Assembly (NCBI RefSeq): GCF_003696265.1
Contig: NZ_RFFH01000002.1
Location: 310,001-374,000 of the forward strand
Origin: Nocardia stercoris
GTDB lineage: Bacteria; Actinomycetota; Actinomycetes; Mycobacteriales; Mycobacteriaceae
Direction of reading: 5' to 3'
Length of the DNA stretch: 64,000 bases
Below are positions 57,712 to 64,000 of the stretch, in pieces. The position numbers and the translations under genes were made by a program. How positions within the stretch are numbered: position 1 is the first letter of the stretch; each line of letters opens with the position of its first letter. The notes under the pieces are model-generated. The model was not told the origin of the DNA. It was given only the letters and a program-made list of their open reading frames with translations, and searched no databases.

Positions 57712-59247
57712 TTACAGCTTGCGGCTGCGGAGTTCGTGGCCCTTGGAGGTTTTGCAGGCGCCGGTCTCCAGGTTCCACTGCCAGCCGTGCAGGTTGCAGG
57801 TGAGGGTGTTGCCTTCCACCACACCGAATTTCGACAGGTCGGCCTTGAGGTGGGGGCAGCGGCGCTGGATCTCCCAGCCGCCGAGTTCGCAGCTCGCGGT
57901 GTCGTCGTGGCTCTCGGCGAACCAGCCGTCGGCGTAGGCGATCCGCTCGTCGGTGAGGCATTTGAAGAACGTGTACAGGTATTCGTTGTAGCCGCCGATC
58001 CGCCACGCCTCGAAGCGGGTGGACAGGAAGATGGTGTTCACCCAGTCGGGTTCGTTGTCGCGCAGCACCGTGCGGACCAGGTCCGGGTGGATGCGGAAAC
58101 CGTAGCGGTACCGGCCTTCTCCCTCGATCGGCGCGCGCACCGTGCGGTTCGGGAAGTCCAGCACCACGGTTTCGTCGCCGAGTACCAGGCCGACGGGATA
58201 GCCGATGCCGTCGGAGATCTGGTCGGACTGCCGCATGATCGGCTCGAACAGCTCCCGCAGCGGTTCCAGCAGTGCGCCGGAACCCGTTGCCCACGAAGCC
58301 TTCTCGGCGTCCAGCACCGGCTTCAGGCGCTGGGCCATGTCCTCGATGTAGGCGGCCTTGTCGCCGTAGATGGTGTCCGGGTCCACCGGGTGGGTCAGCG
58401 ACAGTTCCTTGCCGCGCACGTCGGCGACCGAGCCGGGGATCATCAGGATCCCGCCCTCGTTGCCGTGGATGCGCATCTGCTCGAGGAACGTCATCTGGTC
58501 GGGGAAGATGTTGCCCTCGTCGCCCCGGTCGTCGTTGAGGTAGCGCAGGGCGTCGTCGAGGAACACCGGCGGCCCGGCCGAGGGCACTACCCAGGTGGCG
58601 CCGACCTGCTCGATGTAGCTGCGCGCCCGGTCCATACCGCGCTGGCGCTTCTGCTTGCCGAAGTTCGACTTGGTGCGTGCGGGGATGTCGTACACCATCG
58701 GGTACCAGATGGCGCCCGAGTACTGCAGCAGGTGGATGTCGACCGGGCCGAACGCGTCGTGCAGCACGTCCATGTCGACCGGGCGCGCGTCGTTCATGTT
58801 GAAGCACACGGTTTCCCCGTCGGAGACGACGAGACCGGAGTCACCGATCGGGCCGTCGGCGGGCGCGCGCAGCGCGATCACCATCACGTCCAGGTCGCCG
58901 CCCGGTCCGGTCACCGTGTGTTTGACCGAGTTCTCGGTCTCGAAGAACGTGTGGAAGCCCAGCTTCTCGAGTTCGCGCTGCAGGTCCGGCACCGGATAGT
59001 CGGGCAGCAGGACTGTGGCGTCCTTGTTCACGTGGTCCAGCAGGGTCCGCGCGTCGAAGTGGTCGCGGTGCAGGTGCGAGACGTACAGGAAGTCGACATC
59101 GCCCAGCTCGTCCCAGTCCAGCCCGGTGTTGTCCGGGAACGGGAACCACGAACCGAAGTAGGCCGGGTTGACCCATGGGTCGCAGAGAATCGTCCCGGCT
59201 GCGGTGCGAATGTGGAATCCGGCGTGTCCGACGCTGGTGATCTGCAC
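57712..59247 (-). CDS. Metallo-beta-lactamase fold / Rieske [2Fe-2S] fusion protein
   Basis: 511 residues. The N-terminal MBL hydrolase domain has YVSHLHRDHFDA (HxHxDH, residues ~56-62) and later DARPVDMD and LLQYSGAIWYP. The C-terminal ~100 residues are a Rieske domain with CPH, 17 residues, then CNLH, followed by GWQWNLETG. M. tuberculosis Rv3818 has this architecture; the N-terminal part resembles CMP-Neu5Ac hydroxylase-type proteins, suggesting an oxygenase or hydrolase role. GTG 59247 has AGGAGGG six bases upstream. Confidence 0.9.
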   Translation of the reverse strand: MQITSVGHAGFHIRTAAGTILCDPWVNPAYFGSWFPFPDNTGLDWDELGDVDFLYVSHLHRDHFDARTLLDHVNKDATVLLPDYPVPDLQRELEKLGFHTFFETENSVKHTVTGPGGDLDVMVIALRAPADGPIGDSGLVVSDGETVCFNMNDARPVDMDVLHDAFGPVDIHLLQYSGAIWYPMVYDIPARTKSNFGKQKRQRGMDRARSYIEQVGATWVVPSAGPPVFLDDALRYLNDDRGDEGNIFPDQMTFLEQMRIHGNEGGILMIPGSVADVRGKELSLTHPVDPDTIYGDKAAYIEDMAQRLKPVLDAEKASWATGSGALLEPLRELFEPIMRQSDQISDGIGYPVGLVLGDETVVLDFPNRTVRAPIEGEGRYRYGFRIHPDLVRTVLRDNEPDWVNTIFLSTRFEAWRIGGYNEYLYTFFKCLTDERIAYADGWFAESHDDTASCELGGWEIQRRCPHLKADLSKFGVVEGNTLTCNLHGWQWNLETGACKTSKGHELRSRKL

Positions 59248-59443
59248 GAAGAAGCCCTCCTGAACCGTTGCCGGTCACTCAGCCTACCGGTGGCGGCGGG
59301 TCCCGGCCGGGCAGCCTGTGTGGTCGCGCCCACGCTGCCGCCGCGGCCGCTGACCAGCTCGAATCCGGCAGTCCCGGCGATCGCGCAGCGCTACCGCCCC
59401 GCTGCGCGGTTCGGGCCGGAATTTCTCGGCCGTCGTACGCCGC

Positions 59444-60370
59444 TCACGCGGTGACGTCGCCGATGCAGTAACCCTGCTCACCCGCATGCAGGGTGAAGGT
59501 GTGCTCCTTGGTTCCGGCTGCGGTGGTAACCGTGGCGCTGACCTGCGCATAGTCCGTGCGCAACGTCTCCGAGCTGAGCGACTGGTCGTCGAAGGACTGC
59601 ACGGCCGTCAGCTTCTCCGGGTTCTTCACCAAGGGCGGGGTGATCGGGCTGCCGGTGCCGGTGGGGTCCCAGCCGGACGTGCAGGTGAGCGGGAACGCGT
59701 CCTCGGTATCGGCGGGGTCGACGGGGGAACCGGTGAGCCGCGACAGGTAGCGCCGGACCGTGTGCCGCGCGTCGGCGTCGGTGAACCCGGGTTCGGTGCC
59801 GGCCTGGAACACGCGCGGACACGCGTACCCGGCAGCGATATCGCGATGCGTCACGACCAGCGTCACCGCCGGGCCCTTCCAGGTCACGGTCGAGCCGTCG
59901 TCGACCCCGGGAACGGCCAGCGCCGCCAGGATCGGCTGCTTGTCGGTGTACATGGTGTCGACGTCGTGCGGCGCCAGGCTCCAGCACTTGTGTTCCAGCG
60001 GGGTGTCGGCCGATGCCGAAGCGGCCGCCGACGTCGTCGTGGTCGTTGTCGACGTAGTGGTGGTCGTTGTCGACGTCGTAGTGGTCGACTGCTGCAGGTC
60101 GGCGGCGAACGCGCCGACCGCGAATGCGGTGGCCGGGGCCGGCACAGCGAGCGCGACCGGGTAGGCGGGCGCCGGCGGTGCGGGCGGCGCGACGGGTGCG
60201 GCCGGCGGAACCGGTACGGCGGCAGCGGATGTGGTCGTAGCGCGCGTGTGCGGGGAGTTCGTGTAGTCGGTGCCCTCGATCCCCACCGCGGAGTCGCAGC
60301 CGGCGGCCAGGCAGGCCAGCGCGGCCGCCGCCAGGACTCGGACTCTACGGGTGTGGAGCGGGTGATTCAC
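59444..60370 (-). CDS. Lipoprotein with Thr-rich linker, unknown
   Basis: About 308 residues. The signal peptide ends in a lipobox (ACLAAGC), so it is a lipoprotein. A long Pro/Ala-rich and then Thr/Ser-rich linker (TTTTSTTTTTTSTTTTTTS near residue ~105) resembles a cell-wall-spanning or glycosylated stalk. The C-terminal ~190-residue domain has four Cys (EHKCWSL, GYACPRVF, LTCTSGW, GYCIGDV) probably in disulfides. GTG 60370 is preferred (GAGG nine bases upstream); ATG 60385 has AGGA abutting it. Function unknown. Confidence 0.78.
   Translation of the reverse strand: MNHPLHTRRVRVLAAAALACLAAGCDSAVGIEGTDYTNSPHTRATTTSAAAVPVPPAAPVAPPAPPAPAYPVALAVPAPATAFAVGAFAADLQQSTTTTSTTTTTTSTTTTTTSAAASASADTPLEHKCWSLAPHDVDTMYTDKQPILAALAVPGVDDGSTVTWKGPAVTLVVTHRDIAAGYACPRVFQAGTEPGFTDADARHTVRRYLSRLTGSPVDPADTEDAFPLTCTSGWDPTGTGSPITPPLVKNPEKLTAVQSFDDQSLSSETLRTDYAQVSATVTTAAGTKEHTFTLHAGEQGYCIGDVTA
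60031..60085 (-). repeat. Degenerate tandem repeat encoding the Thr-rich linker
   Basis: GTGGTCGTTGTCGACGTAGT-like units repeat about three times; unit length near 18-24 bases. It encodes the Thr/Ser tract and may vary in copy number by slippage. Confidence 0.7.
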
Positions 60371-60437
60371 GACGGTGAACCTCATTCCTGTGCGCGCACT
60401 CGATGTCGGTAATGACAGCGACTACGCTAGCGGAACT

Positions 60438-61205
60438 GTGGACCCCGTATACCGGACGATCATCGGGCTGGCCCGATCGGTCTTCTTTGCGCAAGGCTTG
60501 AAATTCGAGGTCACGGGGGAGGAGAACATCCCTGCCCGGGGTGGCGCGGTGATCGCGATCAACCACACCGGGTACATGGACTTCACCTACGCGGGACTGC
60601 CCGCCCGGACGCCGAAGCGGTACATCCGCTTCATGGCCAAGAAGGAGGTGTTCGACAACAAGATCTCCGGCCCGATCATGCGGGCGCTGAAACATATTCC
60701 GGTGGACCGTTCGGCGGGCGCCGACTCGTACAAGGCCGCCGTGGACTATCTGAAGCGCGGTGAACTCGTCGGGGTGTATCCCGAAGCCACCATCAGCCGC
60801 AGCTTCGAGATCAAGGACTTCAAATCCGGCGCCGCGCGCATGTCGATCGAAGCCGGGGTGCCGATCATCCCGGTGGTGATCTGGGGCGCGCAGCGGGTGT
60901 GGACCAAGGGACACCCCAAACGCCTGGGCCGCACCAACACACCGATCTCGATCGAGGTCTGCGCCCCGATCCCGGCCCGCCCGGACGGTCCCGGCGTCGC
61001 CGCGGAGATGACCGCCGAACTCCACGAGCGGATGCAGGAAGCGCTGGCCCGGTTGCAGCAGAACTACGTCCACGAGCCCGGTGCGTACTGGGTTCCGGCG
61101 AAGCTCGGCGGCAGCGCGCCCACGCTGGAAGAGGCGAACGCCATGGACGCCGCGGAGGCGGCCGAGAAGGCGGCCGCCCGGGGCCACGCGATCGAGGAGG
61201 AGTAG
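60438..61205 (+). CDS. 1-acylglycerol-3-phosphate O-acyltransferase-like (PlsC) protein
   Basis: 255 residues. The acyltransferase block I is INHTGYMDF (HxxxxD), block II YIRFMAKKEVF, block III GVYPEATIS and block IV VPIIPVVIWGAQ. These enzymes acylate lysophosphatidate or related glycolipids. The C-terminus is Ala/Glu rich. GTG 60438 is chosen; TACGCT lies nine bases upstream. ATG-type starts further upstream would overlap the divergent lipoprotein promoter. Confidence 0.9.
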   Translation: MDPVYRTIIGLARSVFFAQGLKFEVTGEENIPARGGAVIAINHTGYMDFTYAGLPARTPKRYIRFMAKKEVFDNKISGPIMRALKHIPVDRSAGADSYKAAVDYLKRGELVGVYPEATISRSFEIKDFKSGAARMSIEAGVPIIPVVIWGAQRVWTKGHPKRLGRTNTPISIEVCAPIPARPDGPGVAAEMTAELHERMQEALARLQQNYVHEPGAYWVPAKLGGSAPTLEEANAMDAAEAAEKAAARGHAIEEE

Positions 61206-61244
61206 GCCGCCGCGCCGCGACCGGATCCGGCGCCGCGGCCCGAC

Positions 61245-62072
61245 TCAGCTCGGATCGGAACCGCGGATCGCGGCGAACCAGACCGCGGCCGCGGCGGCGA
61301 CCGTGGTGGCACCCGCGAACGCGGGGAACCCGCCGCCGTCGGTGTAGATCCACAGCAGGCCCAGAATCGGTGCGGCGACCACGGATTGAGCGTCCAGCAG
61401 CAGCCGCCGGCGGGGCCGGGACGCTGCTGCCGCGCGCTCGGCGCCGTCGGGAGTGGGCCGCGACGGGTTGTCCACCAGGCGGCCCACCGGCTCCGAATTG
61501 CGTAGGGGGCCGGACGGATACACGCGCAGTCGACTAAGGGTGCTTGTCCCCGTGGGCGGTTCACCAACGGCTGCATCTACCTCGGGCTGTTGTGCGCTGC
61601 TCGCTTCGAGTGGTGCGGCTGTATCTGGCTTGGGTTGTTCGGATGTGTCTGGCTCGGGCTGTCCAGCTGTATCCACCCCAGGGTGTTCTGTCGCTGTTGT
61701 TTCCGGTTGCCCGGTGTCCAGCAGTTCGACGCGATTACGGCCGAATTCGGCTGTGGTGCTGGGCAATGTGACCAGTGCCGGATCGAAATACACCGGCAGC
61801 CACCGACGTCCACCGGCCGTGTCCAGCTCCAGCCAGGAGCGGCTGAGCAGCCGGTGCTGCTGCCGGATCCGCCGCACCGGTACCTGCCCGCTCACCCGCC
61901 GCACCGGGGCCAGTGCGACCGACAGCCGGAACCCGCTGTAGCCCAAGATGATCAGCGCCACCGTCGCCAGCATCGCGACCTGATCCGAATCGCCGAACGG
62001 CGCCCAGGCGAGGCAGATCGCCAGGGCGCCGATCGTGATCCACAGCGGATAGGTCAGGGGATGACCCCTCAC
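61245..62072 (-). CDS. Hypothetical membrane protein with acidic Pro-rich linker
   Basis: 275 residues. Two N-terminal membrane helices (~8-50), a short beta-rich segment with LLSRSWLELDTAGGRRWLPVYFDPALV that resembles PH-like membrane proteins, a ~75-residue low-complexity stretch (TSEQPKPDTAAPLEASSAQQPEVD) and two C-terminal helices. No family recognised. GTG 62072 overlaps the stop of the binding-protein gene upstream (GTGA), so it is translated with it. Confidence 0.7.
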   Translation of the reverse strand: MRGHPLTYPLWITIGALAICLAWAPFGDSDQVAMLATVALIILGYSGFRLSVALAPVRRVSGQVPVRRIRQQHRLLSRSWLELDTAGGRRWLPVYFDPALVTLPSTTAEFGRNRVELLDTGQPETTATEHPGVDTAGQPEPDTSEQPKPDTAAPLEASSAQQPEVDAAVGEPPTGTSTLSRLRVYPSGPLRNSEPVGRLVDNPSRPTPDGAERAAAASRPRRRLLLDAQSVVAAPILGLLWIYTDGGGFPAFAGATTVAAAAAVWFAAIRGSDPS

Positions 62073-63739
62073 TTCACGAAACCGACCTTCGTCCAGTCGA
62101 CTCCAGCCATACCGAAGGCGCCGATATTGGCCAGGCTCGCGCGAACCGCGTAGTTACCGGACGCCTGGTTCAGCGGCAGCGAGAACCCCTCTTCCCAGAT
62201 CATCTTGTCGGCCTTGTTGCCGAGCTCGATGGCCTTGTCCGGGTCCAGCTCCGACAGCGCGGCGTCGATCGCGGCGTTCAGCTCCGGCGAACCGATGTGG
62301 CCGTGGTTGCCCTGCCAGTTGTTCGGGTCGTAGTAGTAGATCTGGGGGAGGCTGGCCAGCGGCAATGTCGATCCGCTCCAGCCGTGCTGGACGATGTCGA
62401 AGTTGCCCGGGTTCACCCATTCGGTCCACAGTCCGGTGCCGGGTACGGTTTGGATGTCGAGCTTCACGCCGACGGCCGCCAGGTTCTGCTGGATGATCTT
62501 GGCCGTGTCGACCCACTGGTCCTGCTGGTACATGACGTCGCGCAATTCCAGCTTGCGGCCGTCCTTTTCGCGGACGTCACCGTTCAGTTTCCAACCCGCG
62601 GCGTCGAGTTCCGCGGCCGCCTCGGTCGGATTGAACACCGTCGACGGCGCGGCGTTGTCCTGATAGCCCTTCTGTCCGGCGACGAACACGTGGTTGTTCA
62701 GGAAGGTCGGATGATCGACGACGCCGTGCTGACTCTGATTGACGATGGTCTGACGGTCGATGGCCTTCGTGATCGCCACCCGTACCTTGGCGTCCTCCAG
62801 CAACGAGCCGGGTGCACCGTTGAAAGTCAGGACGTTCCAAGAGGGTTCGGCAGTGCGCCGCACCAGCACGCCGGGGGTGTTCCGGGCGCCGGTCACATTC
62901 GCGAGACCGGACATGTAGGCGTAGTCGATCTCGTTGTTCTGGATGGCGGGCAACAGCGCGCTGGCGTCGAGCACGCTGAAGGTGATGTTGGCCAGTCGCG
63001 GTGTCGCACCCCACCACTTCGGGTTGCGGGCCAGCGTGATTCGGTTCTGGGTGCGGTCGAGGTTCTGGATCACGAACGGGCCGGCACTGACCTTCAGGTC
63101 GTTGCGGTCGAGGTCGTTGAACGCCTGCGGATCCGCGGTAACCGCCTTGGGATACAGCGGCGAGAACTGGCCCTGCCATTCGGAATACGGCTTGGCGAAG
63201 GTGACGATCGCCTGTCGGTCGTCGGCCCCGCGCTCGACCTTCTCGACGCGATCGAATCCGCTCTGAGACGAGACCTGGAAGTCCTTGTTCCTGCCGCTGA
63301 GCGCCGCAGCCTCGGACTGCAGGTCCTCCCAGGTGATCGGGGTGCCGTCGGACCACACCGCCTTCGGATTGATCGTGTAGGTGACGGTCTGCGGATTCGT
63401 GTTCGTCATGGCGACATCGGTGAAGAAGTCGTGATTCACCGACATTTGGCCCGACGCGTCGCTGGTGAATGCCTGCGGCATCACCGGGTCGATCACCTTG
63501 GCGAGGTCGGCATCCGCGCCGTCGACGTGCAGATAGTTGAAGGTGGCGGGGAAGGAACTGAGGTCCATCCGCAGGTTGCCGCCGTCCTGCAGACTTGCCG
63601 GATCCTGTGGATTGATGTCGTTGGTGGTCCCCACCACGGCGCTACCACCGGACCCGTTGGTACCGCTGCACCCGGTCACGATCAGGCCGACCGCTACGGC
63701 GGGTATCGCGATTTTCGCTACTGTCGAACGAATCCGCAT
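62069..63739 (-). CDS. ABC transporter substrate-binding lipoprotein, family 5 (oligopeptide-type)
   Basis: 556 residues. Lipobox LIVTGCSG at ~24 makes it a lipoprotein. Landmarks of the DppA/OppA fold are ITWEDLQSEAAALSG, YPKAVTADPQAF, GPFVIQNLDRTQNRITLARNPKWWG, VRVAITKAIDRQTIVNQSQHG and DIVQHGWSG. It captures peptides or other solutes for an ABC importer; no permease or ATPase gene is in the window. ATG 63739 has GGAAGGGAGCG upstream. A paralog ends 38 bases upstream. Confidence 0.9.
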   Translation of the reverse strand: MRIRSTVAKIAIPAVAVGLIVTGCSGTNGSGGSAVVGTTNDINPQDPASLQDGGNLRMDLSSFPATFNYLHVDGADADLAKVIDPVMPQAFTSDASGQMSVNHDFFTDVAMTNTNPQTVTYTINPKAVWSDGTPITWEDLQSEAAALSGRNKDFQVSSQSGFDRVEKVERGADDRQAIVTFAKPYSEWQGQFSPLYPKAVTADPQAFNDLDRNDLKVSAGPFVIQNLDRTQNRITLARNPKWWGATPRLANITFSVLDASALLPAIQNNEIDYAYMSGLANVTGARNTPGVLVRRTAEPSWNVLTFNGAPGSLLEDAKVRVAITKAIDRQTIVNQSQHGVVDHPTFLNNHVFVAGQKGYQDNAAPSTVFNPTEAAAELDAAGWKLNGDVREKDGRKLELRDVMYQQDQWVDTAKIIQQNLAAVGVKLDIQTVPGTGLWTEWVNPGNFDIVQHGWSGSTLPLASLPQIYYYDPNNWQGNHGHIGSPELNAAIDAALSELDPDKAIELGNKADKMIWEEGFSLPLNQASGNYAVRASLANIGAFGMAGVDWTKVGFVK

Positions 63740-63776
63740 GGATCGCTCCCTTCCTTCTGGGCGAGGTTGTTGCGGG

Positions 63777-64000
63777 TCATTGCACGAATCCGATGGCGGT
63801 GTAGTCGTAGCTGGCCAGACCGGGTGAGCCGTAGTTGGCCACCGTCTTGCGCACACCCCAGTTGCCCTCGGACTGGGTCAGTGGCAGCGAGTGGCCTTCC
63901 TCGAAGATCTTTCGGTCCACCTGATTCGCCAGTTCGATCGCCCGCTTCGGATCCAGTTCCGACACCGTGCGTTCGATGAGGTCGTTGAGGTCCGGGGAGC
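63777..64000 (-). CDS. ABC transporter substrate-binding protein, family 5, 3' part
   Basis: The last 73 residues of a second binding protein, cut by the window end. SPDLNDLIERTVSELDPKRAIELANQVDRKIFEEGHSLPLTQ aligns directly with the C-terminus of the downstream paralog (SPELNAAIDAALSELDPDKAIELGNKADKMIWEEGFSLPL). The two genes are tandem copies on one strand, 37 bases apart. Confidence 0.88.
   Translation of the reverse strand, partial: SPDLNDLIERTVSELDPKRAIELANQVDRKIFEEGHSLPLTQSEGNWGVRKTVANYGSPGLASYDYTAIGFVQ

Noticed and set aside
60031..60085. CRISPR-like repeat
   Set aside because: Short in-frame tandem repeats without unique spacers, inside a coding region; no cas genes.

Overview
The window is high-GC actinobacterial chromosome and most resembles Nocardia or a close mycolic-acid-containing relative. 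Signs are a PE/PPE/EspG trio, the LysX lysyl-tRNA synthetase/lysyl-phosphatidylglycerol synthase fusion, serine-esterase (cutinase-like) paralogs, a Nocardia-type SodA, a BfrB-like ferritin and many GTG starts. From memory of the M. tuberculosis map, gene content from about 35 kb to 61 kb (sodA, GDPD, ferritin, LCP protein, pheA, phosphoglycerate-mutase family gene, zincin, septum-formation-like protein, serS, MBL-Rieske protein, PlsC acyltransferase; rraA nearby at 16 kb) matches the Rv3816-Rv3853 area, rearranged and with insertions.

Layout. 1-4.2 kb: 3' end of gltD, a type-II hydroxyacyl-CoA-dehydrogenase-like SDR, and a MarR / membrane protein / SDR cluster with a clear palindromic operator. 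4.4-12 kb: an acyltransferase-3 membrane protein, a LuxR-type regulator divergent from three tandem cutinase-like secreted esterases, a Trp/His-rich secreted protein and a histidine phosphatase. 12-16.6 kb: lysX, an S4 RNA-binding protein, rraA and an SRPBCC protein. 16.6-22.7 kb: a galactose module (DeoR regulator-galT-galK with stop/start overlaps, SSS symporter plus small 2-TM partner, aldose epimerase) sharing a 14-bp operator-like motif. 22.7-25.5 kb: a CopC/CopD/YcnI copper-type operon. 25.5-34 kb: a coiled-coil protein, a RecB-like nuclease, htpG, a nucleotidyltransferase, a methyltransferase, an SDR divergent from a TetR gene, and a GDT1/TMEM165 cation transporter preceded by a yybP-ykoY (Mn2+) riboswitch.

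34-43.9 kb: hypothetical genes, sodA, a rhodanese / DUF4328 / GDPD / DUF5926 series, a 43-aa peptide gene bracketed by hairpins, two ferritins (one lacking a ferroxidase ligand) with an IdeR-like box upstream of the canonical one, an LCP protein and a CPBP protease. 43.9-46.4 kb: an AT-rich patch with three tandem paralogous small secreted/membrane proteins, each with its own terminator and a conserved upstream element; this is the best candidate for something undescribed. 46.5-54.2 kb: pheA and a histidine phosphatase, then EspG/PPE/PE, a zincin, a septum-formation-like protein and serS. 54.4-64 kb: a GGDEF/EAL protein with a degenerate GGDEF site, a DUF4287 protein, a DUF606-type transporter, an MBL-Rieske protein, a lipoprotein with a Thr-rich linker, a PlsC acyltransferase, a membrane protein and two tandem oligopeptide-type binding lipoproteins, the second cut by the window end.

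A pervasive feature is leaderless expression: at least sixteen start codons lie 6-8 nt after a TANNNT hexamer with no Shine-Dalgarno. No rRNA, tRNA, IS element, phage or CRISPR array was recognised. All family assignments come from reading motifs; no database search was run.
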